This document shows, in pieces, positions 33,760 through 43,126 of a DNA stretch of 64,000 nucleotides. The DNA is from Nitrospira sp. ND1 (GTDB lineage: Bacteria > Nitrospirota > Nitrospiria > Nitrospirales > Nitrospiraceae). The notes below the pieces were generated by a model. It saw nothing but the letters and a program-made list of their open reading frames with translations, was not told the DNA's origin and searched no databases. The stretch's first letter is position 1. Each line of letters opens with the position of its first letter. The stretch covers positions 38,668-102,667 of the forward strand of contig NZ_FWEX01000006.1 in NCBI RefSeq assembly GCF_900170025.1, in the 5' to 3' direction. The position numbers were made by a program, and so were the translations under genes.

Positions 33760-35235
33760 ATGGGTCGATATACACAACCTGTTCTACCGGCGCTCTGCGC
33801 AGTCCTGCTGCTCGGTAATGCCTGCAGCCATTCCATCCCGCAGTCAACATCCAAACCGGTTCCCCCTCCGATCACCAGCGCGGTTCCTTCCTTCGCAGCG
33901 ATGGCGAAGGAGGAGTCACGGGCTCCGCTCTCGCAGATGCCCTTCCAGGTTAAGACCGATCTGACGCCGATTCAGACGGCCATTCGAGATGCCATTCCGG
34001 AACGCATCACGGAGGCGGGGCATCCGCTCGGTCAAGAATTCCGTTGGACCTTTGTCAGGAGCAGCAATACACAGGTACATATCCAGGACGGCCTCGTCGC
34101 GATTCATGCCGAATATAAAGGAGAGATCGAATCGCGCAGCAGTTCACGGGCCTGTCGCCTGGATCCTGTTTTTGCCACACTGGACGTCACGGGCAAACTC
34201 GCCCTGCTGCAAGAAAGCGAATCGGTCTCGTTCGGCTTCGACCCCACTCATCTCGCGGTGAGAACCAAACCGGAGAGCGACGCGCGCTGCAACATGTTCA
34301 ACGTCCCGGTGACCGATCAGGCTCCCGACTTGCTCGGACTGCCTGAAATCAAGATCGCCCTGACGGACGCCGTCCATGCCGACGCGTTTGCGATTCCATT
34401 GCAACGGCTCTGGGATGATCTCGACGGTCCCCTGTCCCTCTCGATGGCGACACTGAACACCCATGCCTGCCTCTACGGCAATCCGAGAGAAATGATTCTC
34501 GGACAACAGAAGGGTACGACACAGGAGACGGTGATTCTGGGCTCGGCAAAACAAATGCCCTTCATCACCTATGAGCCGACCTGTGCGGAGGCTGCTCCCA
34601 CGGTCGCCCTCGTCAATTCTGGCCCTCTGTCGGCTGTTAATAAGCCCTACACGATGCTGGCCCGAGTCCCATTTTCTTATCAGCAGCTCTCGCACCAACT
34701 GCAGAGCAAGCTGTTCCACCAGACGGTGGTGCTCGATTCCACGGCCTCAGACAGGGCCGTCATTGAACAGGTCTCCGCCGCGGACGCCAGTGGGCGCGTC
34801 CTGGTGACGGTCGAACTCAGCGGCGATCTCAAAGGTACGATCTACTATTGGGGAACGCCACGCCTGGATGACGGGGGACGGAGCCTCTCCGTGCCGGACC
34901 TCCAAATGGCCAATGAGTCGAAATCCGCCATCGACTCCATTCGTATCGGCTATTGGCAACTGGTGGATCGGGAACTCAATCAGAAACTCCGGCAGGCTAT
35001 GGCGGTCGACATCTCTGCGCAAGTCGATCGATTGAAGCAAACACTGACTGGAACACACCGGTCGGGAGGCGTCACGATGGATATCCTTGTGACACGGCAG
35101 ATGCCCGACCAGGTCCGCTCTTCGCCGCAGGGCCTGACGGTCATCATTTTGCTGGAAGGGACCGCCAACGCCACCGGCCAGGTCACACTGGAGGGACAAA
35201 GGACCAGGGCGTTGCTCCCGCGGGAAAGCCGCTGA
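33760..35235 (+). CDS. DUF4403-family lipoprotein
   Basis: 491 residues from the ATG at 33760, which has a full AAGGAGG 7 bases before it; the in-frame extension upstream is rejected. A lipoprotein signal is present (VLLLGNAC). Features of DUF4403 are repeated two-half beta-rich lipid-binding-like modules, e.g. VPFSYQQLSHQLQSKLF opening the second half and IRIGYWQLVDRELNQKLRQAMAVDI near the end. The molecular role is unknown; a lipid-binding or tubular lipid-transfer function has been suggested for the fold, which I state only as a possibility. The 290 bases upstream hold no clear operator site. Confidence 0.75.
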   Translation: MGRYTQPVLPALCAVLLLGNACSHSIPQSTSKPVPPPITSAVPSFAAMAKEESRAPLSQMPFQVKTDLTPIQTAIRDAIPERITEAGHPLGQEFRWTFVRSSNTQVHIQDGLVAIHAEYKGEIESRSSSRACRLDPVFATLDVTGKLALLQESESVSFGFDPTHLAVRTKPESDARCNMFNVPVTDQAPDLLGLPEIKIALTDAVHADAFAIPLQRLWDDLDGPLSLSMATLNTHACLYGNPREMILGQQKGTTQETVILGSAKQMPFITYEPTCAEAAPTVALVNSGPLSAVNKPYTMLARVPFSYQQLSHQLQSKLFHQTVVLDSTASDRAVIEQVSAADASGRVLVTVELSGDLKGTIYYWGTPRLDDGGRSLSVPDLQMANESKSAIDSIRIGYWQLVDRELNQKLRQAMAVDISAQVDRLKQTLTGTHRSGGVTMDILVTRQMPDQVRSSPQGLTVIILLEGTANATGQVTLEGQRTRALLPRESR

Positions 35236-35315
35236 CTCGCACCACAGGGAGAGGAGGCGTCCAACGACGCTTCCTCTCCGCACTCCGAATGTCGCCGCTC
35301 ACCGTGGCGTCGATG

Positions 35316-35333
35316 ATTAGGGTCCTGCCCAGT
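35316..35333 (+). promoter_or_regulatory. Island operator site 2 (upstream of hemerythrin 1)
   Basis: ATTAGGGTCCTGCCCAGT. A -10 candidate TACGGC starts 23 bases on (35356). The start codon is at 35412. Confidence 0.6.
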
Positions 35334-35411
35334 GCGCACGCGAACGATTGACTGATACGGCGGCGTTGAGACTCACGAACGACCACGCGTCACTCATTGG
35401 GAGGCAGCCCC

Positions 35412-35810
35412 ATGGCGAATACACCGACGATTTCGAACACCGACGGCGCAGTCAAGCTGGTACGCGACGACCATCGTCATATTCTGGCCCTTTTCCAGCT
35501 GTACCGTGCCACACCGGCAGACTCCCGACAATCGTACGTCGAGCAGATCCTGCAACGATTGTCAGACCATTTCCACATGGAAGAGCGGTTGACTGAGGAC
35601 GTTCGGCATCACGGCAACGAAGGCCGTATCCTCGTGGAACAACTCCTCGTGGAACATGAGGAGATCAAGGCAATGATAGACGAGTTACAACAGGCTGAAA
35701 ACGATGACGACGAATCGTTGGATGCATTCTTTGAAGACATGATGCAGACCGTCCGTGCCCATTTCATCGCGGAGGAGCGCGATCTCTTTCCTCTATTGAA
35801 CAAGGGATAG
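35412..35810 (+). CDS. Hemerythrin-domain protein 1
   Basis: 132 residues, starting MANTPTISNTDG, with GGGAGG ahead of it. A four-helix bundle with the diiron ligands in the expected order: DDHRHILALF, HFHMEER, EHEEIKAM and HFIAEERDLFP. It binds O2 or handles oxygen, NO or iron in the cytoplasm. A second, distinct hemerythrin gene (61189-61689) is also under a copy of the operator. The operator site 2 lies 78 bases upstream. Confidence 0.9.
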   Translation: MANTPTISNTDGAVKLVRDDHRHILALFQLYRATPADSRQSYVEQILQRLSDHFHMEERLTEDVRHHGNEGRILVEQLLVEHEEIKAMIDELQQAENDDDESLDAFFEDMMQTVRAHFIAEERDLFPLLNKG

Positions 35811-35903
35811 CACCACGCCCATCGGTAGCAGCACATCCGGAATGCTACACAGGATGACGGGTCGAACGACGGATGAGGACATCCCCTTCCCCGGGAGGGA
35901 GAA

Positions 35904-37022
35904 ATGGAGTGGCACCGAATGAGTCTTTCACCACTGCGTTTTGCGGTCGTCGGTCTTGGACATATTTCCCAGGTTGCCGTGCTTCCCGCCTTCGCGCATG
36001 CAAAATCCTCGGCACGGCTGACCGCGCTGGTATCGGACGACCCCCTGAAGCGTCGCCTCCTCGGCCGACAATACGGGATCGCCCACACCTATGCCTACAA
36101 AGACTACGAACAGTGTTTGCGAAGCGGCGAGATTGATGCCGTGTACATTGCCCTGCCGAACAGTCTCCATCGCGAATACGCCGTGCGGGCAGCTCGTGCC
36201 GGCATACATATCCTGTGTGAAAAGCCCCTTGCCGTGACGGCCGCCGATTGCCGGAAGATGGTCCGGGCCGCCGAGCGGTATCGCGTCAAACTGATGGTCG
36301 CGTATCGTCTGCATTTCGAGGCCTGTAATCTTCAGACCATTGCCCTGCTGCAGTCCGGGCGCTTAGGTGAGCCGAGGCTCTTTCATTCAGTCTTCACCCA
36401 ACAGGTTCGCCCCGGCGACATCCGTTTAAGCCAGAGGTTGGGCGGGGGGCCGCTGTATGATATCGGCATCTATTGCATCAACGCGGCACGATACCTCTTC
36501 CGCGATGAACCGACGGAAGTCACTGCCTTGGTCGGTCGCGGCCATGACCGCCGATTCCAAAAGGTCGAAGAATCGGCCGGCGCAATCCTTCGCTTTCCTC
36601 ACGATCGCCTGGCGACATTGACCTGCAGCTTCGGCGCGACCGATGCCGCCATGTATGAAATCGTCGGCACAAAAGGCCGGGTGCGTGTGGAGCCGGCCTA
36701 CGAATACCTGGGAAGCTTGAAAGCTTCCATCACCGTAAACGGGAAGACACGCGTCCGCACGTTCAGACCGGGGGATCAGTTCGCCCCCCAACTCATCTAC
36801 TTTGCCTCCTGCGTACAAGACAATCGCCAACCGGAACCGAATGGGCTTGAGGGCCTGCTCGATGTGCAAATTATCGAAGCCCTGCATCGTTCCGCCCGGC
36901 AAGGCCGTAGCGTCCCGCTCCGACTATCGACGAAACAGGTGCGTCCCGACGTCCGGCTGCAGATGCACCGACCGCCGGTCGTCAAACCCAAACAGGTTCG
37001 TGCGACTTCCCCCACCCTCTGA
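35904..37022 (+). CDS. Gfo/Idh/MocA-family oxidoreductase
   Basis: 372 residues. The N-terminal Rossmann domain (FAVVGLGHISQVAVLPAF) has the GxGxxx pattern, with CEKPLAVTAADC as the family EKP motif. The C-terminal half is the alpha/beta substrate domain (GGGPLYDIGIYCINAARYLF, with the active-site D-x3-H region replaced by DIGIYCIN). These enzymes oxidise or reduce sugars or sugar derivatives with NAD(P). The enzyme is closest in outline to glucose-fructose oxidoreductase or xylose-dehydrogenase-type members; the substrate is unknown. A GGGAGGGAG ribosome site precedes the ATG. Confidence 0.87.
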   Translation: MEWHRMSLSPLRFAVVGLGHISQVAVLPAFAHAKSSARLTALVSDDPLKRRLLGRQYGIAHTYAYKDYEQCLRSGEIDAVYIALPNSLHREYAVRAARAGIHILCEKPLAVTAADCRKMVRAAERYRVKLMVAYRLHFEACNLQTIALLQSGRLGEPRLFHSVFTQQVRPGDIRLSQRLGGGPLYDIGIYCINAARYLFRDEPTEVTALVGRGHDRRFQKVEESAGAILRFPHDRLATLTCSFGATDAAMYEIVGTKGRVRVEPAYEYLGSLKASITVNGKTRVRTFRPGDQFAPQLIYFASCVQDNRQPEPNGLEGLLDVQIIEALHRSARQGRSVPLRLSTKQVRPDVRLQMHRPPVVKPKQVRATSPTL

Positions 37023-37062
37023 GGGCACATGTCGGGGATGGAGTCATGCCTCCACCGGCGCG

Positions 37063-37080
37063 ACTAGGGCTTTGCCCAGT
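37063..37080 (+). promoter_or_regulatory. Island operator site 3 (upstream of the 37.1-43.1 kb gene row)
   Basis: ACTAGGGCTTTGCCCAGT with a TACCTT -10 candidate at 37103-37108 (23 bases on). The first start codon downstream is at 37164. Up to eight same-strand genes follow and may share the promoter. Confidence 0.68.
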
Positions 37081-37163
37081 TCATGCGCGGAACGCAGACC
37101 GTTACCTTGAGCATGCCGATGACACCGAGCCACAACCGTAATTGAGGATGAAGGAGAGTCCCG

Positions 37164-37514
37164 ATGGACCAGGAGAAGAGCACTCTCGAACACACCGCCG
37201 AACAGATGAAGGCAACCGTTCATGACGCCGTGAGCGACACGATGGCTGCCGCCGATCGAACGACCAAACGCGCTGGTGAGGCGCTGGAATCCACGGCCGA
37301 CCGACTGCGTGAACGGCTTCCACAAGATGGTGCAGCCGGTGCCGCAGCGGATGCCGTCTCTCGAGGCGTGAAACAAACCTCCCGCATGCTCCAACAACAG
37401 GGGGTGAGCGGCATCGTCGAAGATCTCGAAATCCTCATGCGGCGTTACCCGCTCCAAACCCTCCTCGTTGGACTTGGGTGCGGGTACCTGCTCGCTCGCA
37501 CGCGGCCTGAATAG
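37164..37514 (+). CDS. Small amphipathic membrane-tail protein (116 aa)
   Basis: An Ala/Thr/Lys/Glu-rich amphipathic helix (about 1-85) precedes a C-terminal hydrophobic segment (PLQTLLVGLGCGYLLARTRPE). This is the build of DUF883/ElaB- or YtxH-like proteins that sit on the membrane, sometimes at ribosomes, in stationary phase. No family is certain. AAGGAGAGT precedes the ATG. First gene of a row with two further membrane proteins. Confidence 0.72.
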   Translation: MDQEKSTLEHTAEQMKATVHDAVSDTMAAADRTTKRAGEALESTADRLRERLPQDGAAGAAADAVSRGVKQTSRMLQQQGVSGIVEDLEILMRRYPLQTLLVGLGCGYLLARTRPE

Positions 37515-37533
37515 TGAAGGAAGGGCTTCGGAC

Positions 37534-37941
37534 ATGGACAATCCACATCCAATTTCAATCGGCGCGCTCGTATCGGGACTCATGTCCGACTTCCGCTGCC
37601 TCCTGCGACAGGAGATGGAACTGGCACGTCACGAAATGGAGCACGAACGGCACAAGCTCAGCTCGATCATGATACAAAGCGGAATCGGTCTTCTTCTGGG
37701 AATGATAGCGATCCTCTTTCTGCTACTGATGGTGGTCCATCTACTCGTGACCTACACAAACCTTCCGCTCTGGGCCTGTTTCGGCATTGTGGGGTTCATC
37801 TCGGCACTTGGAACCGGCGGGCTGCTCTATAGGGTGGCTAGGATAGGCGCGGGTCTCCGCCTCTGGCCATTTCGCACCTTTCACTCACTGAAGGAAGATA
37901 TCCGATGGATCAAAGAACGAGTGCTATCGACCAGGACTTGA
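37534..37941 (+). CDS. Phage-holin-like (DUF1469/holin-X family) membrane protein
   Basis: 135 residues. A charged helix (LLRQEMELARHEMEHERHKL) leads into two membrane segments (LLLGMIAILFLLLMVVHLLV and CFGIVGFISALGTGGLLY). This is the pattern of the so-called putative actinobacterial Holin-X superfamily, which in most bacteria is a stress-related membrane protein and not a lysis protein. The start at 37534 has GAAGGAAGGG before it. It overlaps the next gene by 37 bases. Confidence 0.78.
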   Translation: MDNPHPISIGALVSGLMSDFRCLLRQEMELARHEMEHERHKLSSIMIQSGIGLLLGMIAILFLLLMVVHLLVTYTNLPLWACFGIVGFISALGTGGLLYRVARIGAGLRLWPFRTFHSLKEDIRWIKERVLSTRT

Positions 37942-38627
37942 AAGACATTGCACAGACGAGAATCGCCATCGCTGAAAAGTGGGATGCGCTGGAGCAACAG
38001 ATCACACACCGAGTGGAGGACGTGACGATGACGTGTTCAGACATGTTGAATCGAGCCACCGACAACATCGGTGCGTTCGTGAACAAAACCAAAGCGGTTG
38101 TGGATCCGGTCCATCGAATCGACCGGCATCCCTGGCTGATGTTAGGCGGTGCTCTTTGCGCAGGGTATGCCATCGGTTTGATTGAACAGGGGAACAGACA
38201 TCAACGCCGTGGAGTGTATCCACACTACCCACCGGGTGTGCGCGGCCCCCGGGTCATGCCGGCTCCGGCTCAACGAAACGCCGAGTCCAGGCAGTCGGAA
38301 GGCGTGTATGACTACTATCCTCACGAATCGCAATCCTCGTTCAGAGGAACCGGAGGCAATGGCTCAAACCTTTGGAGTTCTCTGTCGCGCGAATTCGGCC
38401 CTGATACAGAAGAAGCCAAGCACATGGTGCTACAGGTCGGGCGCACGCTGCTGTTTGAATTGGCTCGCAAGGCCATGCCTGAAATCGCTCGCACGTTGGG
38501 TGTGAGTCTCTCAGCCCTCACGCCGAAGGACGAGCACCCCTTACGGACGCAGCCCTCATCGAACAAGGGAGCCGACGGCGGGAATCGCCGGAGCAACGAT
38601 GCCCAACAGCCTACTCAGGCGACCTGA
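37905..38627 (+). CDS. Hypothetical protein with one membrane segment (240 aa)
   Basis: An N-terminal helix (DQDLKDIAQTRIAIAEKWDALEQQI), similar to DUF3618-type openings, precedes one membrane segment (PWLMLGGALCAGYAIGLIEQG). A Pro/Tyr/Arg-rich tail follows (GVYPHYPPGVRGPRVMP) and then a folded C-terminal helix (VLQVGRTLLFELARKAMPEIARTLGVSL). It overlaps the Holin-X-like gene upstream, so the two are co-translated. Function unknown; together with the two previous genes it forms a small envelope module. Confidence 0.72.
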   Translation: MDQRTSAIDQDLKDIAQTRIAIAEKWDALEQQITHRVEDVTMTCSDMLNRATDNIGAFVNKTKAVVDPVHRIDRHPWLMLGGALCAGYAIGLIEQGNRHQRRGVYPHYPPGVRGPRVMPAPAQRNAESRQSEGVYDYYPHESQSSFRGTGGNGSNLWSSLSREFGPDTEEAKHMVLQVGRTLLFELARKAMPEIARTLGVSLSALTPKDEHPLRTQPSSNKGADGGNRRSNDAQQPTQAT

Positions 38628-38760
38628 TCTTAGGCTCCCTACTGGGAAGAACTGGACACTCATCACTCCTCCCATGACCTGCTCACGGAGCAGCATAAAA
38701 TGTATGCGCAGTCCCGCTGGACGACGGCGGCAGGCCCTCAATGGAAATGGAGATAGATCC

Positions 38761-39690
38761 GTGCCTACCTCGCTCACCGGTTCCTCGCCCGGCTCGAATC
38801 CCTGGAAACTGGGCGGTCTAGGGTGGAAGGCATTGGTCCGCCGTTTGTGGCGGGAAAGTCTGCACGATGACATTCTCGGACGCGCCGCGCAGTTGGCGTA
38901 CTACTTTCTGCTGGCCCTCTTTCCGGCACTCTTGTTTCTCACGGCATTGATAGGTCTATTTCCTCTGAAACAGACCATGCCCGAGTTGATGCAATATCTC
39001 CGGACCGTCCTCCCTGCCGATGCCCTCTCCCTGTTGGAGAAATATCTGGAAAACGTGATGCAGGGCAGCAGTGGCGACATCCTGTCCCTTGGACTGTTAG
39101 GCGCCCTCTGGGCCTCCTCCAGCGGCGTGACGGCGATCATGGAGGCGCTCAACGTGGTCTATGGAGCCAAGGAAACCAGGCCGTATTGGAAGGTGAGGCT
39201 GGTTGCCTCGTTGCTCACGATCGGCCTCGCGGGGTTCATTATCGTTTCCATCACGCTGATTCTCTATGGCGCCCGCATCGGCGAATGGATCGCCGATATC
39301 GTCGGGCTCGGATGGCTCTTCCTCATCACCTGGAACATTGCGCAATGGCCGGTCGCCGTCACGCTGATGCTCCTGGCCCTCGCAATTATTTACTACGTCT
39401 GCCCAGACGTGAAGCAGGACTGGCGTTGGGTCACGCCAGGATCTGTCTGCGCGGGGTCGCTCTGGCTCCTGGTGTCCCTGGCGTTTAAGGCCTACGTCGA
39501 GCATTTCGGAAACTACAATGCCGCCTATGGCTCCATCGCAGGGGTGATCGTCTTAATGTTATGGCTCTATCTCACCGGGGTGGTGATCCTGCTCGGAGGA
39601 GAAATCAATGCCCAGATTCAACAGGCCGCCTCATCGCTCCGCATCCGGCAGGAAAAGGCGCCACAAACTGTCCCGGCCCCTGCGAATTGA
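38761..39690 (+). CDS. YihY/BrkB-family membrane protein
   Basis: 309 residues from the GTG at 38761, with GGAGAT 8 bases ahead. An ATG at 38599, which also has GGAG, would add 54 residues that do not look like family sequence, so the later start is preferred. It has six membrane helices with the family opening LHDDILGRAAQLAYYFLLALFPALLFLTALIG and a GNYNAAYGSIAGVIVLMLWLYLTGVVILLGGEINA end. The family was once called ribonuclease BN in error; its role is unknown, probably transport or envelope. Confidence 0.85.
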   Translation: MPTSLTGSSPGSNPWKLGGLGWKALVRRLWRESLHDDILGRAAQLAYYFLLALFPALLFLTALIGLFPLKQTMPELMQYLRTVLPADALSLLEKYLENVMQGSSGDILSLGLLGALWASSSGVTAIMEALNVVYGAKETRPYWKVRLVASLLTIGLAGFIIVSITLILYGARIGEWIADIVGLGWLFLITWNIAQWPVAVTLMLLALAIIYYVCPDVKQDWRWVTPGSVCAGSLWLLVSLAFKAYVEHFGNYNAAYGSIAGVIVLMLWLYLTGVVILLGGEINAQIQQAASSLRIRQEKAPQTVPAPAN

Positions 39691-39725
39691 ATTGAACGGC
39701 TCACACATTATGGACACGATGTTCT

Positions 39726-40925
39726 ATGACGCCCGTCTATCCTGACCCGCTGATAAAACAAGAGGTGCCTTTGCCACCGGGAGAACAGGTCTCCCCTGCT
39801 CCTGCGGATCGGCATTTGTGGCAGATCACACCGATCAAAGACATGATGTGGTTGGGTGGGATTCTGTTCTGCCTCTGGTTCGGCTACTATCTGCGCGGCG
39901 TGTTTACGCCGGTCATCATCGCCCTGTTGTTGGCATACCTCTTCAACCCGCTGATCAGGCGAGCGAAAGACCGCTGGCACATTCCCCGCCCCGTCACGAT
40001 TTCCTGCATTCTTTTCGTTTCAGCCGTGGTGATCCTCGGACTGATCACATGGCTGGGCCCGCTCCTGGCGGAGCAGGTGCAGTCGTTTGCCGAACGGGTC
40101 CCGTCGTATATCCAAAGCATTGCCCAGCGCTACCATGTCCGCCTGGGTGACTTCTCTGAGCACCTCTCGGGGCTTGCCACGAGCCTCAAGGACGATCCAC
40201 TTTCAATCCTGAGACCGGTCTTCTCCGGAACCGGCCAGGCCTTTGGTGTGCTGGGGACCGTTATCGGCACCACAACCGACGTCGTCCTGGCATTCATCCT
40301 GATCCCGATTTATTTCTTTTTCTTTGCCTGGCACTTCGACGGCACGCTTGATCAAATCAAACGATACATCCCGACGACCTATCGATCACGAGTGCGTCAC
40401 ATCGTGCGACGCATGGATGATGCGGTCAGCGGATTCTTTCGCGGCCGCCTGGCGATCGCCCTCGGGTCGGCAGTCCTGTACTCACTCGCCTGGGCCTTCA
40501 CCGGTATACGCTATTGGTTTCTTCTCGGTTTGATCACGGGCATCTTGACGATCATTCCCTATGCCTCACTGATCGGCTGGCCGCTTGCCATTGCCCTGAA
40601 ATACCTGGACGTCCTCTCGTCCAATGCGGGCGGATTCGATCTGATGACGATCGTCATCTGGCCTTCTCTCGCCTACCTCCTGGTGCAGTTCATCGAGAGC
40701 TGGCTCCTCACCCCCTGGGTACAAAGTCAGTCGATGGACATGAATGCCGTCACGGTCTTGATCGTGGTCTTCATCGGCGGGGCCTTGGGCGGCTTCTACG
40801 GACTGCTGCTCGCCATTCCCATAGCGGCCTGCTTGAAGATCCTGGCGCAGGAACTGGTTCTTCCGCGGCTGGCCCGCACGGCCATTTTATCCGGGCCGCT
40901 CGACGAACAGAGGAGGGCGAGATGA
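39726..40925 (+). CDS. AI-2E-family (PerM-like) transporter
   Basis: 399 residues, about eight membrane helices. Family features are an early GVFTPVIIALLLAYLFNPLI, a soluble amphipathic part (about 110-160), FILIPIYFFFFAW and the late GFYGLLLAIPIAACLKIL. Members move AI-2, sodium/protons or unknown solutes; none is shown here. The stop overlaps the ATG of the TPP enzyme (40922) by 4 bases. Confidence 0.87.
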   Translation: MTPVYPDPLIKQEVPLPPGEQVSPAPADRHLWQITPIKDMMWLGGILFCLWFGYYLRGVFTPVIIALLLAYLFNPLIRRAKDRWHIPRPVTISCILFVSAVVILGLITWLGPLLAEQVQSFAERVPSYIQSIAQRYHVRLGDFSEHLSGLATSLKDDPLSILRPVFSGTGQAFGVLGTVIGTTTDVVLAFILIPIYFFFFAWHFDGTLDQIKRYIPTTYRSRVRHIVRRMDDAVSGFFRGRLAIALGSAVLYSLAWAFTGIRYWFLLGLITGILTIIPYASLIGWPLAIALKYLDVLSSNAGGFDLMTIVIWPSLAYLLVQFIESWLLTPWVQSQSMDMNAVTVLIVVFIGGALGGFYGLLLAIPIAACLKILAQELVLPRLARTAILSGPLDEQRRAR

Positions 40926-42676
40926 TGAGCAGCACCGTCGCGGACCTGTTAATCGACCGTTTGATCGCCTGGGGAGTCGACACGGTCTTCAGCCTGCCCG
41001 GTGACGGGATCAACGGCATCTATGAAGCCCTCCGCACCCGGCACGATCGCATCAGACTCGTCCAGGTGCGCCATGAAGAGTCGGCCGCCCTGGCTGCCTG
41101 CGGATATGCCAAGTTCACACGCCGATTAGGCGTCTGTCTGGCCACGTCGGGTCCGGGCGGCATTCACTTGCTGAATGGATTGTATGACGCGAAGAGCGAC
41201 GGTCAACCGGTGTTGGCGATTACCGGGCACACCTTCCACGACTTGATCGGGACGCACTATCAACAGGACGTGAGCCTGGACAAACTGTTCAGCGATGTCG
41301 CCCTGTATAGCGAACGGGTCATGGGGCCAACGCATGTCCGCAACGTCGTCGATGAGGCCATCAAGACCGCCATCTCCCGTCGCACCGTGGCGCACATCAC
41401 TATTCCGAAAGATATTCAGGATTGGAGCGCACAAGAGGAGGGCTCCAAGGCCAACATCCCGGGACACAGCGGAGATCGTTACAGCGATCCCTTGCCGCTC
41501 CCCTCGCAATCGCTGATTGAGCGGGCCGCCGCCGTCATCAATGCCGGGTCGAAGCCCGCCATCCTGGCAGGACGCGGCAGCCTGGGTGCGAAATCTGAAA
41601 TTCTCGAACTCGCAGAGCTACTCGGGGCACCGATTGTGAAGCCGCTGCTGGGGAAAGCCGTCGTGCCGGACGATCATCCCTTGACCACCGGAGGAATCGG
41701 CCTGCTCGGCACCGCGCCCTCACAGGAAGTCCTCGAAACGTGCGACACCCTGATCATCGCCGGCAGCAGTTTCCCTTATCTGGAGTTTTATCCGAAACCC
41801 GGTCAAGCCAGGGCCGTTCAAATCGACCTCGATGCGAGCCGCATCGGCCTTCGATATCCGGTGGAGGTGGGATTGGTCGGACATTGCTGGGATGTCCTCC
41901 GCGCACTGCTTCCACTCGTGACGCACAGATCCGACCGCACATTCTTGACGGACGCTCAGGGGCGGATGGCGCAATGGAACACGTTGATGGAGGAGCGAGG
42001 CAGCCGCATGGACATGCCATTGAAGCCTCAGGTCGTGGTTCGCGCCGTCAACGAGTTCCTTGCCGACGACGCCATCGTCTGTTGTGATACCGGCACCGTC
42101 ACCACCTGGGTCGCGCGACACATCAAGATGAAAGACCAAATGGAGTTTTCGGCCTCCGGGACACTGGCCACGATGGGCAACGGACTGCCTTACAGTTTGG
42201 GAGCCGGCATCGCACACCCCGGGAGACAAATCGTCTGCATCGCGGGCGACGGGGGATTCACCATGTTGATGGGCGAACTGGCGACGCTGGTGAAATACGC
42301 GCTGCCGGTCAAAATTATCGTCCTGAAGAACAATGTACTGGGCATGATCAAATGGGAACAGCTGGCGTTTGAGGGAAACCCGCAATACGGGGTCGACCTG
42401 CAGCCGATCGACTTTGCCGGCTTTGCGAGGGCTTGTGGCGCAACCGGCTTCACGGTCGAAGATCCCCGCCAGGTTCAGGACGTGCTGCGACAGGCGTTTT
42501 CGACACCGGGCCCGGTCGTCGTGGAAGCGGTGATCGACCCACTGGAAGCGCCGCTACCGGGAAAAATCACCACCGACCAGGCCTGGCAGTTTGCCAAGGC
42601 GTTAGCCCGTGGGCAGGACGACCGCTGGGAGATTATCAAGACCCTGGTGACCGGGAAAATCAGGGAAGTGGTCTAA
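40922..42676 (+). CDS. poxB: Thiamine-diphosphate enzyme, pyruvate oxidase-like
   Basis: 584 residues starting at 40922, where the ATG overlaps the upstream stop. The N-terminal PYR domain carries the catalytic Glu (QVRHEESAALAACGYAKFT). The middle domain has a nucleotide-binding fold (KPAILAGRGSLGAKSEILELAELLGAPI). The C-terminal PP domain has the ThDP motif GDGGFTMLMGELATLVKYALPVKIIVLKNN. The match is to pyruvate oxidase (acetate- or acetyl-phosphate-forming) rather than acetolactate synthase, whose partner subunit is absent. The real substrate is uncertain. Confidence 0.85.
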   Translation: MMSSTVADLLIDRLIAWGVDTVFSLPGDGINGIYEALRTRHDRIRLVQVRHEESAALAACGYAKFTRRLGVCLATSGPGGIHLLNGLYDAKSDGQPVLAITGHTFHDLIGTHYQQDVSLDKLFSDVALYSERVMGPTHVRNVVDEAIKTAISRRTVAHITIPKDIQDWSAQEEGSKANIPGHSGDRYSDPLPLPSQSLIERAAAVINAGSKPAILAGRGSLGAKSEILELAELLGAPIVKPLLGKAVVPDDHPLTTGGIGLLGTAPSQEVLETCDTLIIAGSSFPYLEFYPKPGQARAVQIDLDASRIGLRYPVEVGLVGHCWDVLRALLPLVTHRSDRTFLTDAQGRMAQWNTLMEERGSRMDMPLKPQVVVRAVNEFLADDAIVCCDTGTVTTWVARHIKMKDQMEFSASGTLATMGNGLPYSLGAGIAHPGRQIVCIAGDGGFTMLMGELATLVKYALPVKIIVLKNNVLGMIKWEQLAFEGNPQYGVDLQPIDFAGFARACGATGFTVEDPRQVQDVLRQAFSTPGPVVVEAVIDPLEAPLPGKITTDQAWQFAKALARGQDDRWEIIKTLVTGKIREVV

Positions 42677-42718
42677 CAATACCCACGGCGACGGAGCGGG
42701 CTAGCAAGGAGGATCGAG

Positions 42719-43090
42719 ATGGAAGCAATCGGTCGCAGACGATGGGCAATTGCAGAAGGATACCTGCCCGCCGGGAGTCATGGGCCGGCGCCGCAGATGA
42801 CGAGTCATGAAACGGTCTGCATTCTCAACACGTCCGACCAGCACGCCGACGTCCGGATCACGATCTTCTACGCGGACCGGGAACCGGTTGGTCCCTATCT
42901 GGTCGCGGTTCCTGCCCGACGCACCAGACACGTTCGATTCAACGATCTGAAAGACCCCGCACCCATTCCAACGGATACGGATTATGCCAGCGTCATTGAG
43001 TCGAATGTGCGCATCGTCGTCCAGCATACCCGGCTCGACTCACGCCAGGCAGAGAACGCATTGTTCAGCACGATGGCGTTCCCCGCCTGA
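42719..43090 (+). CDS. Sensory rhodopsin transducer homologue (ASRT family)
   Basis: 123 residues very close to the small soluble transducer of Anabaena sensory rhodopsin: RRWAIAEGYLPAG, SHETVCILNTSDQHADV, YADREPVGPYLVAVPARRTRHVRFNDL and ASVIESNVRIVVQHTRLDSRQAENAL all match the family core. The fold is a beta-sandwich tetramer that can bind DNA in Anabaena. No rhodopsin gene is in the window. CAAGGAGG precedes the ATG. It is the last plus-strand gene before a convergent zinc-ribbon gene. Confidence 0.88.
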   Translation: MEAIGRRRWAIAEGYLPAGSHGPAPQMTSHETVCILNTSDQHADVRITIFYADREPVGPYLVAVPARRTRHVRFNDLKDPAPIPTDTDYASVIESNVRIVVQHTRLDSRQAENALFSTMAFPA

Positions 43091-43126
43091 TTCGCTGTTA
43101 CCGTCCCGCTCGCTCCGTTTTTATCC

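Noticed and set aside
37534-37941. Holin-like gene as evidence of a prophage
   Set aside because: Holin-X/DUF1469 proteins are common chromosomal stress proteins; no phage structural, lysis or integrase gene is near.
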